From Tenacibaculum tangerinum (lineage in GTDB: Bacteria > Bacteroidota > Bacteroidia > Flavobacteriales > Flavobacteriaceae): 64,000 nt of DNA. The DNA is taken from positions 3,181,001 through 3,245,000 of the forward strand of contig NZ_CP122539.1 of NCBI RefSeq assembly GCF_029853675.1. Direction: 5' to 3'. The translations under genes were made by a program, and so were the position numbers. Numbering within the stretch: position 1 is the first letter of the stretch; the number at the start of each line of letters is the position of its first letter. The notes under the pieces are model-generated. The model saw nothing but the letters and a program-made list of their open reading frames with translations. It made no database searches and was not told the DNA's origin. Positions 55,393-64,000 of this stretch are shown one piece after another.

Positions 55393-58300
55393 TAGTTAAT
55401 TTCTTGTAACAATACCTGAACTGCTTTCTGTAATTGTGTATCTTCTACTCTATCTTTCCATCCAGGTGCATTTTTCACTAAGTAATCGGGTACGGCAGGA
55501 GCTTCATTTTCCATATTTTTTCCAGTCTTTTTTACATACCAGGCTCTAAAAGGCATCCTTATGAATCCGTTTTGGAGGTTTTTACCCCCCGTTGAAATTA
55601 CAGCCCCAAAAGTTGGTTGCCCCACTAACTTTCCTAATCCTAAATTCTTAAAAGCATGTGAAAATATTTCGGCATTAGAATAACTATTTTCATTACATAA
55701 AGCCACCATGGGTTTTGTGTTTACCGACAAAATAGCGCGCTCGTTAAACGGATAGTTGTCTTTAAATTTTTGATGATTCTTTAAACTTTTTGCCGCTCCT
55801 CTTGGAATCGTATAAGCATGCTGATCTACATTTAGTACTGCCATTAAGCGATCAGTGGTCCAACCACCACCATTGTAGCGTACATCAATGACAATTCCTT
55901 TTTTACCATAACCACTAGCTTTTAGTTCTCTTTCAAAGCGTTCAAAACTTGGCATATTCATACCTCTTATATGGATGTATCCAAGCTGACCATTTGAATA
56001 TTCATCAACTAATTTTTTTCTGGAGTTTACCCAAGCTTCGTATTGTAAGGTGTTCAAGGATTTTTCTGGTCGAAGTATCAATTCTTTCCCTTCTTTAAGA
56101 CTCAATAAAATTTCCTTTTGCTGTGTGTTCTTTAGTAAGCTGTAGAAATTTGTGTTCTTATCAATTTGCTTTCCATTGATGGCAGTAATGACGTCACCTA
56201 TTTTCAATTTACTGGTAGATTTATCTGCTACAGAATTGGGTAAAACGTATACTATTTTCGCTCCATTTTCAGTATTCACAACTTCCAAACCTAACAATCC
56301 TATAGCATCGCTTGTATTTCTAGGTGTGCTTCCTCGATATCCCATATGACTTGCATTTAACTGTCCTAATAGCAAGTTAAACATGTACTCGTAGTCTTGA
56401 TGTGTAGTTGCAGATAACACCCAGGGTTTGTATTTCTTTACGAGATTCTCCCAGTTGTAACCGTGAAATTCTGGATCATAAAAACCCGCTGTTAAGGCAC
56501 GAATTCCTTCTTCAAATACTTGTTGATACTCCAACTTGGTATGGGTGGTATAAGTAGCTCTATGCGGTAATGATGTTACCTTATCTGATTTTGTGTTTAA
56601 TTCTGCTAATTTACCTCTTGTGGTAAAGTATATTTTCCCTTTCGTATCGGTGAAGTTTCGTCCCCCTATAATTCCCTTTACTAATTTCGGTTCACTACCA
56701 TCCCACTTAATTTTGTAGGTACTTCTTTTATCGGTAGCAGGATTGGTTGCTGAAAAGTAAATAAAATTGCTATCGGCACTAAATACGGGGCTCGATTCAT
56801 TATCTTGTAAGGAAGTTACTTGTACTAGGCGATTGTAAATTTTATCTTCCTCTATGGTAACCACCACTTTTTTCTCTTTTTTCTTTCCTTTCTTTGCACC
56901 TTTATCTTCAGAGGGCTCTTCCTTCTTCTCGGGGTAATAAGAACCTTCTTCATGATCAAGTTTCGACTTTTCCCAATCAGTTTTGGTTAACCAAACCATC
57001 CATACATCGTAATTGATTCCACTTCTATTGGATAAAAAAGCGAGTTTTTTTCCATCAGCACTCCAAACTGGATTACGATCGCTTCTGGGGTGCATAGACA
57101 CATTCATTTTATTAGAAGGATTTTCTACAGATTGAATAAAAATTTCGCTGTCGAAGTTTAGATCTTCTTGCGAATAGGCAATAAACCTGCTATCTGGACT
57201 CCATGAAACCCCTTCTGCTGGTGCCCAAGAATCAGAATACACTTTAGCATTTGTTAGCTTTCCTTTTTCAACATCAGCAATCATTAAAATTCCTCTTCCA
57301 ACTTGATAGGCAATTTTTTTCCCGTTTGGTGAAACCAATGAGCGTTCAATATCTTTTTTACTATTGGTGAGTTTTGAAACTTTGGTTTTCAAACTACGGT
57401 ATAATCCTACTAGAGTATCTGTAGAAACTGCACTATACAATTGATAAACTCCCTCTCTGTCAGAAGAAAAAACAACTGTTTTGTCATCTATCCATTGCGG
57501 GTTGATATCTCTATACGGATGCTTGCTCACATTGTTTGAGCGTTTCTTTTCTTTATCATTTTCTTTTACAAAAATTTCTCCATTAATTTCTAGTGCTATA
57601 TTTTTTCCGTCAGGTGAAATTGCATAATTGCTAATGTTTTCTGAAACTGTTTTGGTTTCTTCTTCTGCAAAACGATTGTCTGAAACGATATGTAAATTAA
57701 TCTTTTGGGAGTTTCCATCCTCTAATTTAAAAACATCGGCTCCACGAGTATATACGATCATACCTCTATTACTAACTGAAAATGTTTGTACACCATCTTT
57801 GATTTCATTTGTTAACTGTGTAGCTGTATTTACAGCTGTTCCATTTGCTGAAATGACTTGCTGGTAAATGTTATAACGGCCACTTTTTGCACTTATATAA
57901 TATAAATTTCCCGCTGCATCCCAAGCTGGTGAGTGCTCATTCTTGTTACTGGTTGTAACTTGATGATATTCATTGGTCTCTGTGTTATAAATCCAAATAT
58001 CACGCTGTGCAGAACCCGAATAATCTTCACGAGCTATTCTACAAGCACCTTTGGTAAAAGCTATGAGTTTTCCATTTCGAGATACAGACGCCATGCTTCC
58101 ATAGGCAGTTAATAGTCGGGTTGGGGTTTCACCTTCTTCACTAACTTTATAAATCTGTTGATCCCATTCTGGACCTCTTAACACGCGACTTGTGGTGAAT
58201 ATAATATCTCCTTCTTTTGTCCAATCTGTCGGAATATTAGTTGTGGGATAATATGTTAATTGCTTTGGCACTCCTCCGTCAATTGAGGTTATAAAAACAT

Positions 58301-58562
58301 TATCGTTCCCTTTTCTATCAGAAGAGAAGGCAATTTCAGTTCCTGTTTGATTCCAAACAGGATTGCTTTCGTAACCTTTATGAATAGTTAACCTTTTAGT
58401 TTGCTGATTCTTGAAATTGTACAGCCAGATATCGCCATAATAACTAAATGCCATTTGTGATGCATCTGGACTGATAACAGGTTTTCTTATTAAAGTATGT
58501 TGTGCCAATAAAATGTTACTGGTGAGCAGTACAACAAGTACGAATACGATTTTTTTAGTCAT
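55392..58562 (-). CDS. Tricorn-protease-like S41 peptidase
   Basis: A 1056-residue secreted protein (signal MTKKIVFVLVVLLTSNILLAQ). Two beta-propellers (about residues 25-300 and 300-620) built from WD40/PD40 repeats (ISPDASQMAFSYYGDIW, WSPDSRFIAYSQED) lead into a PDZ domain (about 740-830) and a C-terminal S41 serine protease (about 850-1040) with the catalytic Ser in NENSYSNAEIFSHA. This is the layout of tricorn-like proteases, which degrade peptides. The stop codon shares its last base with the inverted repeat of the IS to the left. Confidence 0.92.
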   Translation of the reverse strand: MTKKIVFVLVVLLTSNILLAQHTLIRKPVISPDASQMAFSYYGDIWLYNFKNQQTKRLTIHKGYESNPVWNQTGTEIAFSSDRKGNDNVFITSIDGGVPKQLTYYPTTNIPTDWTKEGDIIFTTSRVLRGPEWDQQIYKVSEEGETPTRLLTAYGSMASVSRNGKLIAFTKGACRIAREDYSGSAQRDIWIYNTETNEYHQVTTSNKNEHSPAWDAAGNLYYISAKSGRYNIYQQVISANGTAVNTATQLTNEIKDGVQTFSVSNRGMIVYTRGADVFKLEDGNSQKINLHIVSDNRFAEEETKTVSENISNYAISPDGKNIALEINGEIFVKENDKEKKRSNNVSKHPYRDINPQWIDDKTVVFSSDREGVYQLYSAVSTDTLVGLYRSLKTKVSKLTNSKKDIERSLVSPNGKKIAYQVGRGILMIADVEKGKLTNAKVYSDSWAPAEGVSWSPDSRFIAYSQEDLNFDSEIFIQSVENPSNKMNVSMHPRSDRNPVWSADGKKLAFLSNRSGINYDVWMVWLTKTDWEKSKLDHEEGSYYPEKKEEPSEDKGAKKGKKKEKKVVVTIEEDKIYNRLVQVTSLQDNESSPVFSADSNFIYFSATNPATDKRSTYKIKWDGSEPKLVKGIIGGRNFTDTKGKIYFTTRGKLAELNTKSDKVTSLPHRATYTTHTKLEYQQVFEEGIRALTAGFYDPEFHGYNWENLVKKYKPWVLSATTHQDYEYMFNLLLGQLNASHMGYRGSTPRNTSDAIGLLGLEVVNTENGAKIVYVLPNSVADKSTSKLKIGDVITAINGKQIDKNTNFYSLLKNTQQKEILLSLKEGKELILRPEKSLNTLQYEAWVNSRKKLVDEYSNGQLGYIHIRGMNMPSFERFERELKASGYGKKGIVIDVRYNGGGWTTDRLMAVLNVDQHAYTIPRGAAKSLKNHQKFKDNYPFNERAILSVNTKPMVALCNENSYSNAEIFSHAFKNLGLGKLVGQPTFGAVISTGGKNLQNGFIRMPFRAWYVKKTGKNMENEAPAVPDYLVKNAPGWKDRVEDTQLQKAVQVLLQEIN

Positions 58563-58663
58563 GTTCCTTGATTTTAAATGACCAAATTACTTTATTATGA
58601 CTAAAACTCTAGTAAAATTAGGAATATATTAACAATTTTTAAAAACTCTCTTTAAATCAACTT

Positions 58664-58726
58664 TTATTGAACCAAAAAAACAAGTGCGAATGATAATATT
58701 CCTAAAATCGTAGTGAACCAGCCCAT
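58664..58726 (-). CDS. Possible 20-residue single-span membrane peptide
   Basis: An ORF of 20 residues starting MGWFTTILGILS and ending VFLVQ, all hydrophobic apart from the ends. It begins 10 bases after the previous gene on the minus strand, with AAGAAAA just upstream as a weak RBS. It may be a real small membrane protein, but a chance ORF in A+T-rich DNA is possible. Confidence 0.25.
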   Translation of the reverse strand: MGWFTTILGILSFALVFLVQ

Positions 58727-58741
58727 TTTTCTTGACTTAAT

Positions 58742-59020
58742 TCAGCCTGACAAAGACACCATGGCTACGATTGAAGTGATTCCTAAAAAAACAACGCCGC
58801 TAGCCACTCGTGCTTTAAAAAACCTACTTTCTTTAAAAACTAATAGATAACCTTCTGTAGTCATCATTTTAAAAGTGGTATTCACGATAATGGCCACGAT
58901 AAAACGTAACACCGAAAATGTTACTAGGGTAAAAATCATGTTTACAAGTTTATCTGATGAATTATGAACTAATAACGTCGCAACTATTGTGATCGAAAAA
59001 CCTGCTAGTAAAGAATTCAT
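58742..59020 (-). CDS. Small integral membrane protein
   Basis: A 92-residue protein from the ATG at 59020 (MNSLLAGFSITIVATLLV); a TTG two codons earlier is not needed. Three hydrophobic segments (about residues 4-22, 31-50, 72-90) surround a short charged loop (KESRFFKARVASG). Unknown function. It lies just downstream of trpA, with an 82-base gap, and could be read through from it. Confidence 0.6.
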   Translation of the reverse strand: MNSLLAGFSITIVATLLVHNSSDKLVNMIFTLVTFSVLRFIVAIIVNTTFKMMTTEGYLLVFKESRFFKARVASGVVFLGITSIVAMVSLSG

Positions 59021-59102
59021 TACCAAAAATTGAGTTGCAAATTCGTTCCAGTAGCTATACTATATATCCTACATGACACTATAATTAGTAGTTTTGGTAA
59101 AC

Positions 59103-59873
59103 TTAAACTCTCTTTATCGAATTTACAAATCTATCAATTCCTTTAATTCCATTCCTGTCAAGTTGTTTGATAAATGCCGACCCAATAATAGCCCCGTTTG
59201 CATACTCACAAGCCGTTGTAAAAGTTTGGTTATCTGAAATACCAAAACCCACAATTAGCTTACTTTTTAAATTCATTGCTTGAATTCTTTTAAAGTAATT
59301 GATTTGTTCTTCGGAAACCTCTCCTTTGGCACCAGTAATGGAGGCGGAAGCCACTACATAGATAAAGGCATTGGTCAAATTATCAATCTTACGAATACGT
59401 TCTTCGGATGTATGTGGTGTAATTAAAAAAACATTTGAAATTCCATAAGTATCGAATAACTGCTGATAGTGACTTTCATATTCTACCATGGGTAAATCAG
59501 GAATAATTACCGTGTCAATGCCACAATCCTTAACTTTTTGACAGAATGTATCTTCTCCATATTTAATCATCTGATTCAAATAGCCCATCAACACCAAAGG
59601 AGTGGAATTTGAATCTTTAATCGCTGCCAATTGTTGAAAAACCACATCGAGATTCATGCCGTTTTTTAGTGCTACATCGCTACTATGCTGAATGGTTGGT
59701 CCGTCAGCTAATGGATCAGAATAGGGCAATCCGACTTCTATAAAATCTACTCCGCTATTACTGAGTTCAGCAATAACTTTTGTGGTGTCGTTTAGTTTTG
59801 GAAAACCTGCTGTAAAGAATATTGATAGCAAATCGTTTTCCTTTTGATTGAATATTTGTTGAATTGAGTTCAT
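59103..59873 (-). CDS. trpA: Tryptophan synthase alpha chain
   Basis: TrpA cleaves indole-3-glycerol phosphate to indole and glyceraldehyde-3-phosphate. A 256-residue TIM barrel: FTAGFPKLNDT, catalytic Glu and Asp in DFIEVGLPYSDPLADGPTIQ, YVVASASITGAKGEV and the phosphate loop VGFGISDN. It pairs with TrpB, whose gene is upstream on the same strand; the 200-base gap between them holds two repeat elements. It is the last trp gene. Confidence 0.97.
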   Translation of the reverse strand: MNSIQQIFNQKENDLLSIFFTAGFPKLNDTTKVIAELSNSGVDFIEVGLPYSDPLADGPTIQHSSDVALKNGMNLDVVFQQLAAIKDSNSTPLVLMGYLNQMIKYGEDTFCQKVKDCGIDTVIIPDLPMVEYESHYQQLFDTYGISNVFLITPHTSEERIRKIDNLTNAFIYVVASASITGAKGEVSEEQINYFKRIQAMNLKSKLIVGFGISDNQTFTTACEYANGAIIGSAFIKQLDRNGIKGIDRFVNSIKRV

Positions 59874-59887
59874 TTTTTTACAGTTTT

Positions 59888-59993
59888 GTCAGTTTGAGTG
59901 ATTTTCTAATTTAGGAGAAATTTATATCGAGAACTTGTTGCATATCATCTTGATTCAAACTTGTTCGTTCTTCAAAAATTCACTCGATGTGAC
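59888..59993. repeat. Interspersed repeat (type II), trpB-trpA gap
   Basis: GTCAGTTTGAGTGATTTT at the left and AAAATTCACTCGATGTGAC at the right are imperfect inverted copies; ATCGAGAACTT is inside. It shares its start and inner motif with 23875-23943. Confidence 0.7.
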
Positions 59994-60003
59994 ATTTTAT
60001 TGT

Positions 60004-60072
60004 GTCATTGCGAGGAATGAAATGACGTGACAATCTCTACTTTGAGGTTCCTTCACTTCGTTCGGAATGACG
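60004..60072. repeat. Interspersed palindromic repeat (type I), trpB-trpA gap
   Basis: GTCATTGCGAGGAATG at the left and TTCGTTCGGAATGACG at the right, with inner CAATCTCTACTTTGAGGTTCC. It ends 3 bases before the trpB stop codon. Confidence 0.85.
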
Positions 60073-60074
60073 AA

Positions 60075-61256
60075 TTACTCTAAATGTTTAATATACGTTT
60101 CTAAATCTTTATCGCCTCTACCTGATAAGTTTATTACCACCACTTGATTTTTTTGCAAATCCATTTTTGACAATACAGCCAAGGCATGTGCTGTTTCTAA
60201 GGCAGGAATAATCCCCTCTATTTTTGTCAATTCATAAGCGGCGTCTAGCGCTTCTTTATCCGTGGCATTCATAAATGTTGCGCGCTTGGTTTCGTGTAAA
60301 TAAGCATGCAACGGTCCTACACCCGGATAATCCAATCCTGCTGAGATGGAATAAGGCTCTACAATTTGTCCGTATTCATCTTGCATTAAAATGGTTTTAC
60401 TTCCGTGAATCACCCCTACTTCTCCTAATTGTGAAGTTGCGGCACTTTCTCCTGAATTTACTCCTAGCCCTGCGGCTTCTACGGCTATCAATTCAACTTC
60501 TTCATCGTCTAAATAATGATAAAAAGCCCCAGCGGCATTGCTTCCTCCACCCACACAAGCAATGATGGTATCAGGATTCTCATTTCCCGTTTGTTCTTTT
60601 AATTGTACTTTCATTTCTTCTGAAATTACCGCTTGCAAACGAGCTACCATGTCAGGATACGGATGTGGTCCTACTACAGAACCGATCAGATAGTAGGTGT
60701 CTGGATGTTGAATCCAATAACGAATGGCTTCATTCGTAGCATCTTTCAGTGTTTTACTCCCACTAGTAGCCGGCACTACTTTGGCTCCCAACATTTTCAT
60801 GCGAGCTACATTCGGTGCTTGACGTTTGATATCGGTTGCTCCCATAAAAACAATACACTCTAACCCCATTAAAGCACAGACTGTTGCCGTGGCAACCCCG
60901 TGCTGACCAGCCCCTGTTTCTGCCAAAATTTTAGTCTTGCCTAAATGTTTGGCTATGAGAATCTGACCAATGGTATTGTTTACTTTGTGTGCCCCTGTGT
61001 GATTTAAGTCTTCTCTTTTTAAATAAATCGTAGCTCCGTATTTTTCTGATAATCGTTTTGCTAAATACAACGGACTCGGGCGTCCAACATAATGCTTTAA
61101 CAAATCTTTGTATTCCTTTTGAAAAGAATCGGATGCTATAATTTGTATATAATTATCTTCTAACTCTTTTACGTTTGGATATAACAATTCAGGAATAAAA
61201 GCTCCTCCAAATTGTCCGTAATACCCGTTATTGTCTGGTTGAAATTTTAATTTCAT
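60075..61256 (-). CDS. trpB: Tryptophan synthase beta chain
   Basis: TrpB joins indole with serine to give tryptophan, using PLP. The 393-residue protein has the PLP lysine in [15 protein letters not shown], the ammonium/glycine-rich loop GGGSNAAG for the PLP phosphate, and the N-terminal [14 protein letters not shown]. It is in the trp operon between trpF and trpA. Confidence 0.97.
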   Translation of the reverse strand: MKLKFQPDNNGYYGQFGGAFIPELLYPNVKELEDNYIQIIASDSFQKEYKDLLKHYVGRPSPLYLAKRLSEKYGATIYLKREDLNHTGAHKVNNTIGQILIAKHLGKTKILAETGAGQHGVATATVCALMGLECIVFMGATDIKRQAPNVARMKMLGAKVVPATSGSKTLKDATNEAIRYWIQHPDTYYLIGSVVGPHPYPDMVARLQAVISEEMKVQLKEQTGNENPDTIIACVGGGSNAAGAFYHYLDDEEVELIAVEAAGLGVNSGESAATSQLGEVGVIHGSKTILMQDEYGQIVEPYSISAGLDYPGVGPLHAYLHETKRATFMNATDKEALDAAYELTKIEGIIPALETAHALAVLSKMDLQKNQVVVINLSGRGDKDLETYIKHLE

Positions 61257-61270
61257 CTTTAATAATATTT

Positions 61271-61334
61271 CGTCATTGCGAGCATAGCGTGGAAATCTTA
61301 TGATAAAGATTACGTCACCTCGTTTGTAATGACA
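61271..61334. repeat. Interspersed palindromic repeat (type I), overlapping the trpF 3' end
   Basis: CGTCATTGCGAGCATAGCG at the left and CCTCGTTTGTAATGACAG at the right. The right arm (61313-61333) is translated on the minus strand as the last seven residues of TrpF, and the stop codon is also inside the element. Confidence 0.85.
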
Positions 61335-61948
61335 GCTTTTTTAAACTTTCTAATTTTTTCTACTGATTTTACTCCTGGTTTGATTTCAAACTTACTGTTT
61401 ATATCGATAGCATAACAACATTCAGATGCTGTTCCTGTAAAGAACAGCTGTAATTCGTCTATTTCTTCTAAACCCATTCCGCCACTCAAAAAAAATGGTT
61501 TTGTTGAGTTGTAGTTTTGTAAAACTTCCCAATTAAAGGTTATGCCATTTCCTCCTCGTTCTTTTCCTTTGGTATCAAACAAAAAGTAATTGACCACTTC
61601 TTCATAAGGTGCTAAAACCTCAAAGTTGAATTCGTCTTTAATTCCAAATACCTTTATAATTTCTACTTTAGGTAAATGTGCTTTCAATTTTTGAATATAG
61701 TCAACCGATTCATCTCCATGTAACTGAACTGCTTCTAACTGATATTCTTCAACTAAAGAAACCACAATCTCTAAATATTCATTTACGAAAACACCTACTT
61801 TTTTAACCCCATTAGGTAACTTCGGAATGATTCCTTCAAAATTTCTTGGTGATTTTTCATAGAAAATAAACCCTAAATAATCGGGCTTCACTTCAGCTAC
61901 TTGCTGAATATTTTCTATAAACTTCATGCCGCAAACTTTTAGTTTCAT
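61310..61948 (-). CDS. trpF: Phosphoribosylanthranilate isomerase
   Basis: TrpF isomerises N-(5'-phosphoribosyl)anthranilate. The 212-residue TIM barrel has [16 protein letters not shown] with the catalytic Cys7, [35 protein letters not shown] (catalytic Asp) and ELKPGVKS-type [12 protein letters not shown] at the end. The last seven residues (VITNEVT) are encoded by the palindromic repeat that overlaps the stop. The function of such an extension is not expected to matter. Confidence 0.96.
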   Translation of the reverse strand: MKLKVCGMKFIENIQQVAEVKPDYLGFIFYEKSPRNFEGIIPKLPNGVKKVGVFVNEYLEIVVSLVEEYQLEAVQLHGDESVDYIQKLKAHLPKVEIIKVFGIKDEFNFEVLAPYEEVVNYFLFDTKGKERGGNGITFNWEVLQNYNSTKPFFLSGGMGLEEIDELQLFFTGTASECCYAIDINSKFEIKPGVKSVEKIRKFKKAVITNEVT

Positions 61949-61962
61949 CTTTTTTATATTTT

Positions 61963-62028
61963 GTCATTGCGAGAGCATAGAAGCAATCTTTAAAATTAAA
62001 AGATTCCTTCATGTTGTTCGGAATGACG
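61963..62028. repeat. Interspersed palindromic repeat (type I), trpC-trpF gap
   Basis: GTCATTGCGAGAGCATAG at the left and TGTTGTTCGGAATGACG at the right, with inner arms AATCTTT / AAAGATT. A T-run follows, and the trpC stop is at 62035. Confidence 0.85.
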
Positions 62029-62034
62029 CTTTTT

Positions 62035-62823
62035 TTATCTAATTTGATCAATAAATTCTTGACAAGCCTGCCCTGGGTTTTCTGTTTTCATAAAGTTTTC
62101 ACCTATTAAAAAACCATGAAAACCATGTTCTTTTAATCCTGTTATGATTCTTGGGTCAGAAATTCCGCTTTCAGAAACTTTTACAACAGTATCGGGTATT
62201 TGATTTGCCAAGTTTATCGAGTGCTCTAAATCTACTTCAAACGTTTTTAAATTTCTATTGTTAATTCCTATGATTTTATTATCGACATCTCCAATTTTAT
62301 CTAAATCTTCCTGTGTATGGATTTCATACAACACTTCTAAGCCTAAATCGGTGGCTAACTGTCCGTAATTTTTCAACTGTTCTGCTGTTAAACAAGTAGC
62401 TATTAGCAGCACCACATCGGCGCCAATTGCTTTAGCTTCTACAATTTGAAATCCATCAACAATAAAGTCTTTTCTTAAAATAGGTTTTTGTTCGTTAATG
62501 GCTCTTGCTTCCATCAAATCTGCCATTGTTCCTCCAAAAAATGAGGTATCGGTTAAAATTGATTGTGCCGCTACATTCGCATCTAAATATCCGTTGGTTA
62601 CTTCGGTAACCGTTGCTTTGTCATTGATAATTCCTTTGGAAGGTGATTGACGTTTGAACTCTGCTATGATTCCTGTTGAATACGGTTCTAACAACGATTT
62701 TTTTAAGGAAAATATTTCTCTTTTAAAATTCGGACTCTCCACTAATTTCTTAACTGGTACTTCTGCTTTTATTTTGGCTACTTCCTGCTTTTTAAAGGCT
62801 ATTATTTTATCTAAAATAGTCAT
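62035..62823 (-). CDS. trpC: Indole-3-glycerol phosphate synthase
   Basis: TrpC closes the indole ring from carboxyphenylaminodeoxyribulose phosphate. The 262-residue TIM barrel has the family signature IIAEFKRQSPSKGII, PILRKDFIVDGFQI, IGINNRNLKTFEVD and VSESGISDPRII. It lies between trpD and trpF with palindromic repeats on both sides. Confidence 0.97.
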   Translation of the reverse strand: MTILDKIIAFKKQEVAKIKAEVPVKKLVESPNFKREIFSLKKSLLEPYSTGIIAEFKRQSPSKGIINDKATVTEVTNGYLDANVAAQSILTDTSFFGGTMADLMEARAINEQKPILRKDFIVDGFQIVEAKAIGADVVLLIATCLTAEQLKNYGQLATDLGLEVLYEIHTQEDLDKIGDVDNKIIGINNRNLKTFEVDLEHSINLANQIPDTVVKVSESGISDPRIITGLKEHGFHGFLIGENFMKTENPGQACQEFIDQIR

Positions 62824-62839
62824 CTTATATTTTTTTGCT

Positions 62840-62936
62840 ATTACGAACTAAGTGAGGTAATCTAACTTATCTTCTTTTACTGAAAGATTCCTTCACTACC
62901 ACTTCGACTGCGCTCAGTGTCCGTTCGGAATGACGG
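62840..62936. repeat. Interspersed palindromic repeat (type I), trpD-trpC gap
   Basis: ATTACGAACTAAGTGAGG at the left and TCCGTTCGGAATGACGG at the right. The middle adds CACTTCGACTGCGCTCAGTG, a hairpin also present in the lpd terminator loop. At 97 bp it is the longest copy in the window and fills nearly the whole gap. Confidence 0.8.
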
Positions 62937-62943
62937 TTTTATT

Positions 62944-63939
62944 TTAATATACTAATTTTTCTAACGATGTTTTCGCTTTCAATCCTAAGAGGGAATCTTT
63001 TGCTTCTTCAAAAGCGATTTCAAAACTCTTGTTTTTGTCGAACGTTTTTAGGGCAAATGCCGCATTGGTTAATACTACATTGTTTTGGGCTGCTGTTCCC
63101 TTTCCGTTGATGATGTTCACAAATATATCCGCCGCTTCTTCAACATTATTTCCTCCGAAAATAGCGGATGGAGAAATTTGTTGTTGTCCTAAATCAGCTG
63201 GAGAAATTTGTTGTTCTGCCTGTTGGGTAAACAATTTAAAATCTCCTGTTAATGAGATTTCATCGTATCCGTCTAGTGCATGCACCACTCCATAGTTTAC
63301 ATTTGATTGCTGAAGCATATAATTGTACACCCTGGCAACCTCTAAATTAAATACGCCTACCAATTGGTTTTGTGGTTGACTTGGATTTACTAACGGACCT
63401 AACATATTAAAAAATGTTTTCACGCCTAATTCTTTTCTAATAGGGGCTACAACTTTCATCGCTGGATGAAATAACGGTGCATGTAAAAAACAAATGTTTG
63501 CTTCCTCTAACTGATGCTTTAAGGTTGATTCATTATTTGTAAACTTGTAGCCTAAAAACTCTAACATATTTGATGACCCCGAAGCAGAAGACACTCCGTA
63601 ATTACCATGCTTTGCAACCTTATGCCCTGTTCCTGCTACAATAAATGATGTTAAGGTTGATATATTGAAAGTATTTTTTCCATCACCTCCAGTGCCACAT
63701 AAGTCAATGGTATTAAAGTCTGATAAATCTACTTTTATGGCCAATTCTAATAAGGCTTCTCTAAATCCTGATAATTCATCTACCGAAACCGGACGCATTA
63801 AAAACACCGTAATAAAGGCAGCTATTTGTGAAGTATTGTATTTTTCTTGGGCAATATTTATCAATACTTCTTTCGATTGTTCTTTCGTCAATCTTTTTTG
63901 TTCAAAGAGGGTGTTTAGTATTTTTTTCATGTTGTTCAT
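62944..63939 (-). CDS. trpD: Anthranilate phosphoribosyltransferase
   Basis: TrpD adds PRPP to anthranilate. The 331-residue protein has the signature LCGTGGDGKNTFNIST, KHGNYGVSSASGSSNMLE, and CFLHAPLFHPAMK for anthranilate and magnesium binding. The start is the ATG at 63939, or an internal one 3 codons later (MKKILNTLF). A 10-residue duplication occurs within the C-terminal part (see the repeat at 63164-63223). trpG and trpE are expected upstream, beyond the window. Confidence 0.97.
   Translation of the reverse strand: MNNMKKILNTLFEQKRLTKEQSKEVLINIAQEKYNTSQIAAFITVFLMRPVSVDELSGFREALLELAIKVDLSDFNTIDLCGTGGDGKNTFNISTLTSFIVAGTGHKVAKHGNYGVSSASGSSNMLEFLGYKFTNNESTLKHQLEEANICFLHAPLFHPAMKVVAPIRKELGVKTFFNMLGPLVNPSQPQNQLVGVFNLEVARVYNYMLQQSNVNYGVVHALDGYDEISLTGDFKLFTQQAEQQISPADLGQQQISPSAIFGGNNVEEAADIFVNIINGKGTAAQNNVVLTNAAFALKTFDKNKSFEIAFEEAKDSLLGLKAKTSLEKLVY
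63164..63223. repeat. 30-bp in-frame duplication in trpD
   Basis: TGGAGAAATTTGTTGTT occurs at 63169-63185 and again at 63199-63215, 30 bases (10 codons) apart. It is translated as QQISPADLGQ followed by QQISPSAIFG. Other TrpD proteins have only one such segment at this place, as far as I remember. Confidence 0.75.
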
Positions 63940-63942
63940 TTA

Positions 63943-64000
63943 GTCATTGCGATTCCGAGATTCCGGAAGAAGCAATGTTTAAGTTGGAAAGATTACTTCG
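63943..64000. repeat. Interspersed palindromic repeat (type I), upstream of trpD
   Basis: GTCATTGCGATTCCGAGATTCC at the left (abbreviated: GTCATTGCGATTCC), then GAAGCAATG and AGATTACTTCG. The right end is cut by the window edge. It is the fifth copy of the family in the trp region. Confidence 0.8.

Noticed and set aside
59888..64000. CRISPR-like repeats in the trp region
   Set aside because: The elements are palindromic, differ in length and sit only between genes at irregular distances, with no cas genes.
1..64000. tRNA or rRNA genes
   Set aside because: No tRNA-like cloverleaf with a T-loop GTTCGAATC motif and no conserved rRNA stretches were recognised by eye; a covariance search could find one I missed.

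Overview
The window reads as a chromosomal segment of a marine-type Flavobacteriaceae bacterium (phylum Bacteroidota), most like Tenacibaculum and its relatives. The reasons are low G+C DNA, Bacteroidota-type promoters (TTTG, about 19 nt, TAnnTTTG), many short SPII lipoproteins, and lineage-typical families (DUF3127, DUF5522, DUF4197, DUF4136, carboxypeptidase-regulatory-like proteins, a tricorn-like S41 protease). The genus is inference. No rRNA, tRNA or CRISPR array was recognised.

Layout. 1-1702: an IS982-family remnant cut by an IS3-family element, next to a lipoprotein gene that may have lost its 3' end. 2.4-30.9 kb: mostly housekeeping genes: lpd, a haem-binding protein, a glycosyltransferase, an M3 peptidase, purE/purK, greA, a HIT protein, a histidine kinase, a flavin reductase, a COG2509 flavoprotein, a short-chain fatty acid transporter, aat, a GH3 beta-glucosidase, a YgiQ radical SAM protein, a large zinc protease, and a CocE/NonD hydrolase broken by one frameshift. 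31-34.2 kb: an accessory patch with three orphan ORFs, each bracketed by its own short inverted repeat, plus an IS1182-type remnant; the arrangement resembles integron gene cassettes. 34.2-46.5 kb: an ACR3 arsenite transporter, an unlisted 50-residue double-glycine peptide gene, a CBS protein, a fused B12-dependent acyl-CoA mutase (icmF-like), a LysR regulator divergent from hutH (frameshifted at its active site) and hutU, then small lipoprotein genes. 46.5-50.6 kb: a GbsR/MarR-led operon with a DoxX-like protein, a DUF2071 protein and a methyltransferase, divergent from an ECF sigma factor and a membrane partner. 50.7-58.6 kb: recQ, a plug-only TonB-receptor-like protein, a complete-looking IS with a frameshifted transposase, and a tricorn-like protease. 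59.1-64 kb: trpD-trpC-trpF-trpB-trpA on the minus strand; trpE/trpG presumably lie beyond the right edge.

The most distinctive large-scale feature is a family of 60-100 bp palindromes whose ends read roughly GTCATTGCGA...TCGTAATGAC. They lie between purE and purK, before aat, in all four trp intergenic gaps and upstream of trpD. A half copy is translated inside the mutase gene, and another copy supplies the last codons of trpF. Three long conserved ORFs (CocE-type hydrolase, hutH, transposase) each carry a single-base frameshift, so real gene decay must be weighed against sequence error.
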